Below are positions 9,702 to 18,525 of a stretch of 64,000 nucleotides of DNA, in pieces. The notes beneath the pieces were generated by a model, which made no database searches, was not told where the DNA came from, and was given only the letters and a program-made list of their open reading frames with translations. The position numbers and the translations under genes were made by a program. Position 1 is the stretch's first letter. Each line of letters starts with the position of its first letter. Origin of the DNA: Flavobacteriaceae bacterium (lineage in GTDB: Bacteria; Bacteroidota; Bacteroidia; Flavobacteriales; Flavobacteriaceae); NCBI GenBank assembly GCA_024743095.1, contig JANSXF010000002.1:48399-112398 (forward strand), given 5' to 3'.

Positions 9702-11417
9702 TCAATCAACGAAACCATCGGGGTTGGTGTCCCAGAACACTGGAGTGCTCGGTGCACTTTTCTGTGTAATGTTCGTGTTACTGTCGGCAGCGGTCTGTGA
9801 ATACCACATGGATCTTAGGAATGGCCCTGGGGCGTTGGTGGTAAAGGCAGGTGTGAGGTTATCAGGTTGACCTGTTCTTCTATAGGTGTTGTATGCTTCA
9901 ATTCCGTTGCACCATAAAGCAATAAAGTATTGCTCCACAATAATTCGAAGTTTGTCCGTATCGTTGCCGGCATCATAGGCTGCCAATATCTCTGCAACAT
10001 GATTGTCGACGGCTGTTGAGGTCGGGACAAATCCCGTACCACTTGCCAAGGACGCTCCAAAGTCCATAACGGTGCCAATGGATTGTCTTATGGCTGTTTC
10101 CAAATAATCCCGGGCACTTCCAGTGGTATTTAGTGTCAATGATGCTTCTGCCAACATGAAATGGGTATAGGAGGACATCAAAATAGGTGATATTCCTGCG
10201 CCTGAAAGCCCTTCGTTTACCGCTCCGGAACCTGATACATTCCTAAAAGAGTCGTCATCGAACGGTCCGCCAACCGGGTAGGTTCCGTGCAGCGTCCTAA
10301 AGGCATCATCTGGTGGAATACCGTCATCATCCAAATGGTTTCTGCCCCAATATCCGCTTAAACCATTGGTGGCGGGAACCAAACAGTAGGGTTCGGAAGG
10401 GTCCCACCATGCAGGTAGTGATATTTCGGTAACACATTCCTTGGTAACCACATCAGCCCCGGAAAAGTCGGATTGTTGCCTGTAGAAATAGTAGCGAATC
10501 CGTGGGTCAGGCTCTCCATATTGGTTGGCCATCAAATTCATATAATAATTACAGGTATAAAAGTCTGAGCTTGGTCCCGCACCATCGTAGTTGGCATCAA
10601 AATAGGGGTGTCTACTGTCCGGAGATGCATTATTGGTCCCCCATTGAAAGAAAAAATCATCAGCAGGATCCAAAATCAGTTGGTTGCCCGCAATCAATTC
10701 ATTGATACGCGAAGTGGAAACGGATGCTCCAAAACCTTCGGCAGATGCCAAACGGGTCTGAAGATATAACTTCAAGCGCATGGTGTTTGCCACTTTTGTC
10801 CATTGGTCTTCATTAGCATTATAAAATAGGTCATCCGATGGGAGGGAGGTTTCGTCCTTGTTCAAATTGGCAATAGCATCCACCAAAAGTTGGTCCGCCG
10901 CTTGGTAAATGGTAGCTCCCGAGTCAACAGTTGGGTTTAAAATTCCCTCGCCGCCCATTGCGGCTTCAGAGTAAGGTACATCTCCAAAGAAATCAACCAT
11001 GGACATCATAATGTACGCTTCCAATATCTGGCCAATGGCAATATGTGTGAATTGCCCTGCTTCTTCGGCCAATGGGTTCATGGTCCTAATATCTATCAAG
11101 GCCCTGGCATACACATTGTCCCAAACCCTATCAAAATCCGAAGGATCGTAGCTTTCACGATAGGTAGGACCAAAACCATGTTGTATTCTCACAGGTTCCA
11201 TTCCAAATTGACTTAGGCCATTTTCGGCACGGCCTTCCTCACCGGAATGAATCTGGGCGGTCATTAGTTGTATTTGATTCAAAAAGAAATCAACGCTCGC
11301 CTGCGACGGGTTTAATGCATTGGGGCTCTCCACTACATCCAATGTAGTGCTCTCGCAGCCCAGCATAACTGTCAGTGCAGCGATTATGAGACTTAGTATA
11401 TTTGATATTTTTTTCAT
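9702..11417 (-). CDS. SusD/RagB-family outer-membrane lipoprotein
   Basis: 571 residues with lipoprotein leader MKKISNILSLIIAALTVMLGC (Cys21). The body is helical and typical of the SusD-like family in which the partner SusC imports non-starch ligands: YARALIDIRTMN, IGQILEAYIMMSMVDFFGDVPYSEA near residue 120-145, ANTMRLKLYLQTRLA near 225, then a C-terminal YFIALWCNGIEAYNTYRRTGQP. The stretch GDVPYSEA is a hallmark of SusD proteins. It acts on the cell surface as the ligand-binding lid of the SusC channel encoded 27 bp upstream. The ligand is unknown; a peptide or another small molecule is as possible as a glycan, because no carbohydrate-active enzyme gene lies nearby. Confidence 0.93.
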   Translation of the reverse strand: MKKISNILSLIIAALTVMLGCESTTLDVVESPNALNPSQASVDFFLNQIQLMTAQIHSGEEGRAENGLSQFGMEPVRIQHGFGPTYRESYDPSDFDRVWDNVYARALIDIRTMNPLAEEAGQFTHIAIGQILEAYIMMSMVDFFGDVPYSEAAMGGEGILNPTVDSGATIYQAADQLLVDAIANLNKDETSLPSDDLFYNANEDQWTKVANTMRLKLYLQTRLASAEGFGASVSTSRINELIAGNQLILDPADDFFFQWGTNNASPDSRHPYFDANYDGAGPSSDFYTCNYYMNLMANQYGEPDPRIRYYFYRQQSDFSGADVVTKECVTEISLPAWWDPSEPYCLVPATNGLSGYWGRNHLDDDGIPPDDAFRTLHGTYPVGGPFDDDSFRNVSGSGAVNEGLSGAGISPILMSSYTHFMLAEASLTLNTTGSARDYLETAIRQSIGTVMDFGASLASGTGFVPTSTAVDNHVAEILAAYDAGNDTDKLRIIVEQYFIALWCNGIEAYNTYRRTGQPDNLTPAFTTNAPGPFLRSMWYSQTAADSNTNITQKSAPSTPVFWDTNPDGFVD

Positions 11418-11444
11418 AATATTTCTGATTCTTGTTAGCTGCGA

Positions 11445-14400
11445 TTAAAATGATGCCCTTACGGTAAGGCCATATCTTCTGGTGGACGGACCGGTGAAGA
11501 AATCAATTCCTTGTCCGTTACCAACTCCTGTACTCGATGAGTTGGTATCGTATCTGACGTCATCGGGGAAGTTCACGGCCTTGTACCATAAGTTGGATCC
11601 TGAAAGCGTTAATGATAGGCTTCCGAAAGGGGTTTTCTCCAACATTTTCTTTGGAATGGAATACCCCAATGAAGCTTCCTGTAACCTGATGGTGGTGCCA
11701 TCAAATACGTTTACTTCGTTGATATCTCCCCCAAAAAAGGTATTGAAACCAAACTCGGTTGCTGTAATGGCTACGTTATTTGGGCTTCCATCGGCAAAAA
11801 CCCCTGGGAGTATATAATTTGATTCTCTATCAATTGGATTATCAGGATCAACAACTCCACGCCCTATCAGTCCTGCCGTTGTTACCGAATACACATCTCC
11901 ACCATGGCGATATTGCAAGTTGGCCGAAAGGGTGAAGTTCTTAAAGCTGATGGTCGGAATCATGGCAGTGGTCCAATCTGGGTTTGGATCACCAATTTCT
12001 GTGATGTTGTTGTCCACCAGGTATCTACCATTTGGCCCTACCACTTTGTTGCCGTTGTCATCTCTTTGGATGGTGCTGCCGAGCAATACCCCAAATGGTC
12101 TGCCTTCCACGGCATAGTTGGCAGCTTCACCGGCTACCGCGAAGGTCAACAAAATGTTGTTGGTTCCCTCAGCCAAGTCGGTCACCGTGGTTTCACTGGC
12201 GGTAAAGTTTCCTGCAAGGTTAAAACCGATGCCTGCTTCGCTTTCCCTGAGTATGGTAAGGTCGTAATCGGCTTCTATACCTTTGGTTTCAACCTCCCCA
12301 ATATTTACAAAAGTGGAGCGGAAACCTGTTGAACTGTCCAATGTACGGTTGGTAATAAGGTCCGTGGTCGATTTTTGATACAAGCTGACATTAAAGTTCA
12401 ACCTATTGAAAAGGCGTGTATCCAAACCTATTTCAAGTTCTTGTACTCTTTCTGGCGAGAGGTCGCGGTTACCCAGCACATCGGAAACAGTATTTCCGGA
12501 AACTACATTGCCATTGAGGTCCACAAATGTTCTGGAATTCAAGGTGAGTACATCCCTAGTGTTAAATGGAGTTGGGAAACCTGCTGAGGAACCATAGCCC
12601 ACCCTAAGTTTTGCATAATTGAGCAGATCTCCCTGCAATGCCGGAAAGGCTGTAGTTGGAATAAAGGATAAACTGGCTCCCGGGTAAAACAGGGAATTGT
12701 TTTCTCTTTCCAATGTGGACGACCAGTCGTTTCTCCCCACGATGTTGAAATACAATAAATCTTTATAGGATAGGGTCGCATCCAAATAAATACCAACAAG
12801 GTTTTCCTCGAAGTTTTGATTCAGGTCGGTCCCGGAAAAGGAGTTTATGGAGGATGGTGTGGTAAAGTTAAAGTGTTCAAGTACTCCAAATACCAATTGT
12901 CCTTGACTCTCTATGCCGTCCTGAGCATAGGTGTCCCTACGGCTATTGGCACCCAACGTGGCGGTCAGGTTCAAATCTTCGGAAAGATTTTTCTCTGCAC
13001 TAAGAATCAGATCGTGGTTCCAAATCGAGTTTCGAACGGAGGTAGTTCTTAAAATTCCCAAAGTGGGCCCATCCACACCACCTCTGTTCTGTCCGTATGA
13101 GTTTAATTCGGTATAGGTGTCCAGACCTACCCGATATGTCAGGTTCATCCAATCGTTCAAGGCATAGCTCATGGAAACGTTCCCGGTAAATCGATCGGTT
13201 TCTTGACTGGTTCTTGAGTTGGCAACGGTCCAGTATGGGTTTTGGATATCGTTACCTGACCTATAGTATAAACTTCGGCCATCCGCCGCTTGGAACGGGA
13301 GATTGGTCAAATCGATGTTTCTTGGTGTGTAGAGTACGTCACCAAATATGGCGGAACCGTTAAAAGCGGCACCGCTACCCGTACTCACGGCATTTGGCGG
13401 CGATTTATAGCCCGTTCTTGCAAAATTGAATACCCCGGAGACCGTAAAGTTGTTGGATAGTACCGCATTTCCCCCTAAACTGAAGTTGTTACGTAGCAAC
13501 TTGTTGCCAGGGGTTACCCCGATATCTTCCGTACGACCGTAATTCGCATTGAAATTTACTTTTTCGGAACCACCACGAACATTTACGGAAGTGCTGTACA
13601 CATATCCCGTTCTGAAGAATTCTTCTACCCCATTGTATGATCGGTAAGGGTACTCCAGGTTCAATAAATCTTCGTAACCGGCAATTAAGGTAGGGTCTGC
13701 TATATAGTTGAACGGATGCCGGGTCAATGCCACTCCGTTTGGACCAGTTCTTATGTATTGGGCTGCCGTGGCAATACCATCATCGTCCGTACGGTCAAAA
13801 CGAGGGCCCCAGTTACTGAAGAAGAACCCAAATCCTTGATGGAATCCACTTCCATAGTCGTTTTGGAACTTTGGGAGTACGGCATTGGACATAAATATGG
13901 ACTGTGTAACGGAAACTTCTGTTTTGGAAGGGGCATCTCCAGAAGCGGAACCTTTTGTTGTGATCAGTATCACACCATTTCTACCTCGGTTACCATAGAG
14001 TACCGTTGCGCTCAACCCTTTCAATACGCTTACACTTTCAATATTGTTCGGGTCAAGGTCAAGAAATCGGCTGGATTCCGTATTTCCGTCCAAAAAGTTG
14101 GTCTGTGTATTGGTTCCTGAATCAAAAGGAATCCCATCGACAATAAATAAGGGCTGATTGGACTGTGTTGCCGAAGAATACCCTCTAATGATTATGTTGG
14201 TTCCCGAACCGGACATACCGTTATTGGAAGTAATGTTCACCCCGGCAACTTTACCGTTCAGTACCCTGGCAACATCCGCTTCCGGTCTTGATTCTACCTT
14301 GTCGGATTCCACCGTGGTTACCGAATAGCCCAAGGAACGCTTTTCCCGGACTATACCCTGTGCGGTGACCACTACTTCTTCCAGTTGCGATGCGTCTTCC

Positions 14401-14687
14401 TCCATTTGAACGTTCAAAACGCTTGCTGCACCTACGTTTCTCTCAAGTGTTCTTTGCCCTAAATAGGAGAATACAAGGACATCTCCTTCGTTGGCCTCGA
14501 TGACATAGTTGCCATCAAAATCGGACTGAGTTCCCTTAACGGTGCCTTTCACAACAATGTTGACACCGGGCAAGGGTACCCCGTCTTGGTCGGTGACCGT
14601 ACCGGTAACCGTTTTTTCTTGAGCGTGGACAAATGCAATGGATAGACACATGGCCAATAGCGCTCCAAACAGTTTCTTTACTTTCAT
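11445..14687 (-). CDS. SusC/RagA-family TonB-linked outer-membrane receptor
   Basis: 1080 residues, a complete SusC. Signal peptide MKVKKLFGALLAMCLSIAFVHAQ; carboxypeptidase-regulatory-like domain (GVPLPGVNIVVKGTVKGTQSD, FDGNYVIEANEGD); SusC box LEEVVVTAQGIVREKRSLGYSV; plug motifs VARVLNGKVAGVNI, IIIRGYSSA and PLFIVDGIPFD; then a long barrel ending RRYGLTVRASF with terminal Phe. It forms the TonB-powered pore of the complex with the SusD gene that follows. The two AraC-type regulators at 15061-17137 lie upstream in the same orientation and are the best candidates for its control. Confidence 0.95.
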   Translation of the reverse strand: MKVKKLFGALLAMCLSIAFVHAQEKTVTGTVTDQDGVPLPGVNIVVKGTVKGTQSDFDGNYVIEANEGDVLVFSYLGQRTLERNVGAASVLNVQMEEDASQLEEVVVTAQGIVREKRSLGYSVTTVESDKVESRPEADVARVLNGKVAGVNITSNNGMSGSGTNIIIRGYSSATQSNQPLFIVDGIPFDSGTNTQTNFLDGNTESSRFLDLDPNNIESVSVLKGLSATVLYGNRGRNGVILITTKGSASGDAPSKTEVSVTQSIFMSNAVLPKFQNDYGSGFHQGFGFFFSNWGPRFDRTDDDGIATAAQYIRTGPNGVALTRHPFNYIADPTLIAGYEDLLNLEYPYRSYNGVEEFFRTGYVYSTSVNVRGGSEKVNFNANYGRTEDIGVTPGNKLLRNNFSLGGNAVLSNNFTVSGVFNFARTGYKSPPNAVSTGSGAAFNGSAIFGDVLYTPRNIDLTNLPFQAADGRSLYYRSGNDIQNPYWTVANSRTSQETDRFTGNVSMSYALNDWMNLTYRVGLDTYTELNSYGQNRGGVDGPTLGILRTTSVRNSIWNHDLILSAEKNLSEDLNLTATLGANSRRDTYAQDGIESQGQLVFGVLEHFNFTTPSSINSFSGTDLNQNFEENLVGIYLDATLSYKDLLYFNIVGRNDWSSTLERENNSLFYPGASLSFIPTTAFPALQGDLLNYAKLRVGYGSSAGFPTPFNTRDVLTLNSRTFVDLNGNVVSGNTVSDVLGNRDLSPERVQELEIGLDTRLFNRLNFNVSLYQKSTTDLITNRTLDSSTGFRSTFVNIGEVETKGIEADYDLTILRESEAGIGFNLAGNFTASETTVTDLAEGTNNILLTFAVAGEAANYAVEGRPFGVLLGSTIQRDDNGNKVVGPNGRYLVDNNITEIGDPNPDWTTAMIPTISFKNFTLSANLQYRHGGDVYSVTTAGLIGRGVVDPDNPIDRESNYILPGVFADGSPNNVAITATEFGFNTFFGGDINEVNVFDGTTIRLQEASLGYSIPKKMLEKTPFGSLSLTLSGSNLWYKAVNFPDDVRYDTNSSSTGVGNGQGIDFFTGPSTRRYGLTVRASF

Positions 14688-15060
14688 ACGAATAAAGTTT
14701 TGTTAGTAATTTGAAATGAGTTAGTGCAACTGAGAAAGGTGGACGGCGCTAGGAAATTGATAGCTAATTCAAATAATACTTCTGGGAAGTGAACAAAACT
14801 CAATGGATTTTGTCTTTTTAAGAAGTAGAGCCTCTCACCGCCCTACCTTTACAATTGCATAACAAATCAACTTATAAGTGTGTAGGAGAGGGTACTTTTT
14901 AAACGGCTAGAACCTCAAAAAGATGGAAGCCCTTGGGGAAGTACCGTTTTTAACACTTCTCGCAATGTTTTATAACAATTTGATAATGAATCATTAAAAA
15001 ACCTCTTGGTGTTCCAAGAGGTTTGTGTGGGAATAGCTCTTAACGATTTAGATTCCGCCG
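14688..15060. other. Upstream region of the SusCD operon
   Basis: 373 bp with no gene. It holds the terminator of the short AraC gene at its right end and, presumably, the minus-strand promoter of susC and its regulator's operator. I could not identify a clear consensus promoter here, only A/T-rich near-matches around 14770-14800. Confidence 0.5.
14999..15024 (-). terminator. Hairpin terminator after the short AraC gene
   Basis: A perfect 11-bp stem (AAACCTCTTGG, 14999-15009, with 15014-15024) around a 4-nt loop. An A-run on its left reads as a U-tract on the minus strand. It lies 36 bp past the stop of the 15061-15543 gene and separates it from susC. Confidence 0.8.
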
Positions 15061-15543
15061 TTACACCATTTGCATTTCGTGTTGCCTATCGAAATTAGTG
15101 CTTACCGCAGCTCGGTAATCGTTGGGGCTATACCCGGTAATTTTCTTAAAGGCGCTGTAAAAGCTGTTTTTACTGTTAAAACCAACTTCGTACATAATCG
15201 CCTTTACACTGAGGGAGGGGTCTTCTACCAGAAGATCTTTGGCCTCTTCAATTCTGTATTCGTTCAAGAACGAATAAAAATTCTTGGAGAAGAAGGTATT
15301 GATTACCTGTGAAACCTTATACCTGTTTTCCTTAATATGATCAGCAAGGTCATCAAGGCAAAGGGTATTGTTCCGGTAGATCTTGTTCTGATCAAAGGCA
15401 TTCTTGATTTTTCTTCGAATCAAAACAGCTTCCTCCCCAGTTAATCCGGACTTTTTGTACTTTTCATGACTGTTCGTTTGGGCCAAAGTCCGTTCAGGGC
15501 CCACAACGTACTTTACAACGAATTGTTTAAGTAGTCGTTTCAT
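15061..15543 (-). CDS. Stand-alone AraC-type DNA-binding protein (short)
   Basis: 160 residues. The AraC double helix-turn-helix occupies roughly residues 55-150 (LCLDDLADHIKENRYKVSQVINTFF, FLNEYRIEEAKDLL, IMYEVGFNSKNSFYSAFKKITGYSPNDYR). It has no sensor or membrane domain. The sequence just before the domain (HEKYKKSGLTGEE) matches the juxtamembrane linker of the next gene (FPKYVKSGLTDS), so this looks like a paralogue consisting of only the output half. It lies 73 bp downstream of that gene on the same strand and upstream of the SusCD operon. Likely role: a cytoplasmic regulator of the SusCD genes, or a competitor of its larger neighbour. The target is inferred from position. Confidence 0.85.
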   Translation of the reverse strand: MKRLLKQFVVKYVVGPERTLAQTNSHEKYKKSGLTGEEAVLIRRKIKNAFDQNKIYRNNTLCLDDLADHIKENRYKVSQVINTFFSKNFYSFLNEYRIEEAKDLLVEDPSLSVKAIMYEVGFNSKNSFYSAFKKITGYSPNDYRAAVSTNFDRQHEMQMV

Positions 15544-15616
15544 TGATTGATGATTTTTGATTGATGACTACTAGTTAGTTAGAAAACCAATGTTTTTAGG
15601 TGTTCCCGATAAGAGT

Positions 15617-17137
15617 TTACCCTTGCCTTAGGGCATTGAGGTATTCGCTGGGAGTAAGTTGGGTGTCTTTCTTAAAAGCTTTATTGAAAGAGACTTTGTT
15701 GTTGTAGCCGACCTCGTAGGCAACATCAATAATGTTCAGTTCATTTTCTTGAGCCAGCAGTTCCTTTGCTTCTTGGATACGATGGGAGTTTACAAACTCA
15801 CGAAAGCTCATATTAAAGTGCTCATTGATAAGTTGCGAGGCATTGTGGCGTGTCGTGTCCAATTTTTCGGCGACCATATCCAGATTGATATCGCTTTTCC
15901 TGTACAATTTTTCATTGTGGAAGAGGTCGCTCAACTGATGTTTCAGTTCTTGTGACAAACTATCTGTTAGCCCGGACTTTACATATTTCGGAAAAAGAGG
16001 ATTGGTATAGGCATATCGTCCACTGAATACATCGGGCTGAACATTGGCGGCATATCCCACGTATAATACCATAGTGCTTAAAAGAACAATGGGCGCATGG
16101 TAAAGGAACCCACTATTGTTACCGGTTATAATGTACGCACCATATATAAGGTAGATTACAACATAGCTAACATGTATTAGATAAATGTTCTTTTGCCAAG
16201 TCCTCGTCTTCTTGCTCAGTTCGGATGTATTCTTGCTCAAGATCAAGTGAACAAAAAAGGCATATATCCCGAGGGATAAGGATTTGAGTGCAACCATTAG
16301 CACTAGCTTGGTTGAATCCCCAGGATTTAAACCTTCTTCCAGTCTTTGCAGCATTTGGTTGATTTTTTCTGTCCCGGAAAACCCATAAACTGTAAATATG
16401 AGATAGATTGTCAGGATTACTGTTGGCAGAAAGTGCCACAAATCCGTTTTATTTAAATCCGATGATTTTGATACCCTTTTGAAATATAGAAAAAGCAGGG
16501 GCCCATATAAAAAGGAACACCAGGTCGACATCAAATAGGTGTGGGGAAATACGAACACATAATTGGTCTGGTTGACACATATGTTCAGAATAAATAGGGA
16601 ATGGATAAATACAAATGTGGCAATAAGGTTTCTAGCCTGTTTATCAATTTTTTTGTTGATGACCAGCATGAACGTTACGTAGAACCCAATAAGGGACACA
16701 AAAAAGTAAAATACGGACCACGTATTTATTTTTGGCAAAACAGTGCCCGACAATTTTTGAAATTCTTGGTTCCCTCGAATTCCATCAAAATCCTCATGCA
16801 ATAAAAAAGTGGGCTGAAAATCGATTTTGAAATAATCGTATATATGTCCTATTGACTCTTCTGGTTTCTTCAATGCAGCCTGACTAAGGGCCAACTTTTT
16901 TAAAATGTGGATTTTATCTTCCTCATTGCTAACGTTAAGATTCTTTTGATATAAGGGGACGGCCTCTTCAAATCGGTGAATATTGAAATAATAGTCTGCC
17001 CAATCCAATGAATCTTTAAAGGTTTCTGCTGTGGGTGCAGGAAAACCACCATAACCGCTGCTTACGGTAAGGCCATAGGTAAACGTGAGGTTTAGCCACA
17101 GAAAGAGTAAGACAATATAGTTGGTAGATTGTCTCAT
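15617..17137 (-). CDS. Membrane-bound AraC-family regulator with periplasmic TPR-like region
   Basis: 506 residues. A signal peptide (about 1-23) is followed by a short TPR-like periplasmic part (DWADYYFNIHRFEEAVPLYQKNL, EDKIHILKKLALSQAALKKPEES, residues 45-110). Then come about seven membrane helices (from WSVFYFFVSLIGFYVTFMLV near 140 to IVLLSTMVLYVGYAAN near 365). The C-terminal AraC domain spans roughly 400-503 (INLDMVAEKLDTTRHNASQLINEHF, RIQEAKELLAQ, VAYEVGYNNKVSFNKAFKKDTQLTPSEYLNAL). This 7TM-AraC layout is common in Bacteroidota for direct sensing across the inner membrane. It is the first of two regulator genes upstream of the SusCD operon. The accessory island begins just upstream of its start. 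Confidence 0.9.
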   Translation of the reverse strand: MRQSTNYIVLLFLWLNLTFTYGLTVSSGYGGFPAPTAETFKDSLDWADYYFNIHRFEEAVPLYQKNLNVSNEEDKIHILKKLALSQAALKKPEESIGHIYDYFKIDFQPTFLLHEDFDGIRGNQEFQKLSGTVLPKINTWSVFYFFVSLIGFYVTFMLVINKKIDKQARNLIATFVFIHSLFILNICVNQTNYVFVFPHTYLMSTWCSFLYGPLLFLYFKRVSKSSDLNKTDLWHFLPTVILTIYLIFTVYGFSGTEKINQMLQRLEEGLNPGDSTKLVLMVALKSLSLGIYAFFVHLILSKNTSELSKKTRTWQKNIYLIHVSYVVIYLIYGAYIITGNNSGFLYHAPIVLLSTMVLYVGYAANVQPDVFSGRYAYTNPLFPKYVKSGLTDSLSQELKHQLSDLFHNEKLYRKSDINLDMVAEKLDTTRHNASQLINEHFNMSFREFVNSHRIQEAKELLAQENELNIIDVAYEVGYNNKVSFNKAFKKDTQLTPSEYLNALRQG

Positions 17138-17292
17138 TTTGATTGATGATGAATTAGTATTAACAATTTATGAAAATACCATGTTAAAAACGTTAACAAA
17201 CTATTAAAGTAGGTAAGCCCCGATAAAAGATTACCCTTGAAATACCCCTGTTTAGGCTAACTACGATATTTGCATAAACACAATATCCCATA

Positions 17293-17604
17293 GTGATCCG
17301 CTCCTGGAACGATAACTGGGAACAGTTGAGTGCCTATTTTGAATACACTGCTCCCATTAGAAAGCTAATATACACCACAAACGCCGTAGAGGGCTTTCAC
17401 CGCCAGGTACGAAAAGTGACCAAGACCAAAGGGGCTTTTACCAATGATATGGCGCTATTGAAGCTGGTTTACCTGGCAACCCGAAGAATAGAAAAGAAAT
17501 GGAACTCTCCACTGCAGAACTGGGGCTTGGTAGTTCAACAATTGGCCATTAAATTTGAAGGCCGACTGGAGTTGGATTTAGCAACCAATAAAACGACCGG
17601 CTAA
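17293..17604 (+). pseudogene. IS256-family transposase, C-terminal fragment
   Basis: 103 residues corresponding to the last quarter of a transposase that is normally about 400 residues long. The motifs YTTNAVEGFHRQVRKVTKTKGAF and LKLVYLATRRIEKKWNSPLQNWG are characteristic of the IS256/MULE-type C-terminus, including the conserved NxxE of the DDE triad (N-A-V-E-G). The two aspartates and the DNA-binding part are absent, so it cannot be active. The apparent GTG start at 17293 is only the first in-frame start after the break and need not be used. Confidence 0.85.
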
Positions 17605-17608
17605 AATT

Positions 17609-17638
17609 TTTCCTTCCGGGGGTACCCCCGGAAGGAAA
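17609..17638. repeat. 30-bp perfect palindrome in the IS remnant
   Basis: A perfect inverted repeat with no loop (15-bp arms around a GGTACC centre), 4 bp after the transposase stop codon and preceded by a short T-run. It could act as a terminator for the transposase transcript and for read-through from the other side. Confidence 0.8.
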
Positions 17639-17667
17639 GGCAGACAGAGTTGAGCTAACACTCCCAT

Positions 17668-17892
17668 TTCCTTTCCCTTACCTACATAATTTTCGATGAT
17701 TTCGGCAGTCTTGCCCCAAGCTACAACGGTGTGCCAGTCGGTGGACTGTACCTTTTCACCCTTGTTGTTTTTGTAGTGGTCATTCGTGGCGATTGAAAAA
17801 CGGGCTACTTTTTTACCACTTTCAAGGTTTGTGATGGTTGGTTCTTGCCCAACGTTTCCGATTAACTGTACGTGATTTTTTAAAGTACTCAT
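17668..17892 (-). pseudogene. ssb: Single-stranded DNA-binding protein gene, 3' end replaced by IS sequence
   Basis: From the ATG at 17892 the product starts MSTLKNHVQLIGNVGQEPTI and continues with the OB-fold strands KKVARFSIATNDHYKNNKGEKV, TDWHTVVAWGKTAEIIENYVGKGKE. That is about 75 residues of a protein that usually has 105-150. After GKGKE the reading frame runs into the IS remnant and ends with unrelated residues at 17578. The loss removes the last OB-fold strands, so the product is probably non-functional. Short SSBs of this type are frequent on Bacteroidota plasmids and integrative elements as well as in chromosomes. That suggests, without proving, that the island came from a mobile element. 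Confidence 0.85.
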
Positions 17893-17948
17893 AATAAAAA
17901 ATTTAAGGATTAATAATGCTATCTGAACCATTCAGACAGTTTGCGTTT

Positions 17949-18155
17949 CTATTTTTTTTCAAGTGATTTACTTATTATATCTTGAGCTTTTTCCTTTTTC
18001 GTTTTTTTTGGTGCCGCTTCCTTTTTGATGTTTTTGTACGATTTCATAAGGTTCATTTTAGATTTACTTCCCATAGCGCCCTCGCCGTTACCTTTTTTTG
18101 TTGCTGATACATTTTCAATATTTGGAATTGATAAGGACTTATAAAAGGGAGGCAC
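17949..18155 (-). CDS. Small lysine-rich ORF, function unknown
   Basis: 68 codons from a GTG at 18155, or about 41 codons from an internal ATG (MGSKSKMNLMKSYKN). The product is very basic, ending KKEAAPKKTKKEKAQDIISKSLEKK. It lies 56 bp upstream of the ssb fragment in the same orientation, so it may belong to the same lost module. There is no recognisable domain. It could be a nucleic-acid-binding tail fragment of a longer broken gene, or not a gene at all. Confidence 0.3.
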   Translation of the reverse strand: MPPFYKSLSIPNIENVSATKKGNGEGAMGSKSKMNLMKSYKNIKKEAAPKKTKKEKAQDIISKSLEKK

Positions 18156-18490
18156 GACCGGTTATGCAGTCCGTTCAACTTCCAAATGTGTCAAAAAAAG
18201 GGGGACAGTGAGGGTACGGGAGTAGGTCTAAAGGCTTTTGTGAAGTACCAATACATAGGAAGCGTCACCAAATGAATAATGGAATTCCGATGGAGCGGAC
18301 TCCGTTCACGATTTCGGATTGGGAATGCAGTGTTCCTTCCCAGAGTATCGGGAAGGGTTAATGGAATGGAAAGGAGAAATTGGGGATGGTGTCCAAGACT
18401 TTTTAGGGAAGCTCTTTACCCGGAATCTAGCTTTCCGCGGAATGCAGGGGAATGTGCTGAGTGATTTTTATATTAATCATAATAATTATG

Positions 18491-18498
18491 TATCTTTG
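18491..18498 (+). promoter_or_regulatory. Candidate -7 box of the abiE operon
   Basis: TATCTTTG matches the Bacteroidota -7 consensus TAnnTTTG exactly, 68 bp before the abiEi start codon. I see no clear TTG at -33. Confidence 0.5.
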
Positions 18499-18507
18499 TT
18501 CACAAAA

Positions 18508-18525
18508 TATTCGTGTTCACGAATA
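18508..18525. promoter_or_regulatory. Candidate AbiEi operator (18-bp palindrome)
   Basis: A perfect palindrome with 8-bp arms TATTCGTG/CACGAATA separated by TT, starting 9 bp after the -7 box and therefore covering the expected transcription start. Its core GTTCAC recurs as a direct copy at 18498-18503 and as an inverted copy GTGAAC at 18543-18548. Known AbiEi antitoxins repress their own operon by binding inverted repeats, so this is the natural operator candidate. Confidence 0.55.

Larger units (their letters stand above)
17281..17667 (+). mobile_element. 3' remnant of an IS256-type insertion sequence
   Basis: This is the end of an insertion sequence: the last ~100 codons of its transposase, about 60 bp of non-coding DNA with a 30-bp palindrome, and an apparent terminal sequence (GGGAGTGTTAGC read inwards) abutting a broken ssb gene near 17665. 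The left part of the element is gone: in-frame stop TAA occurs at 17275-17277, only a few codons before transposase homology begins. The exact left break is uncertain by about 15 bp. Confidence 0.75.

Noticed and set aside
15061..15543. Short AraC gene considered as a frameshifted pseudogene of its neighbour
   Set aside because: It has its own start, complete DNA-binding domain, own terminator and clearly different sequence, so it is a separate gene.
17578..17931. Minus-strand frame taken as a complete 117-residue SSB
   Set aside because: Only residues up to GKGKE match SSB; the rest is IS sequence read by chance, and the first 13 residues are upstream DNA.
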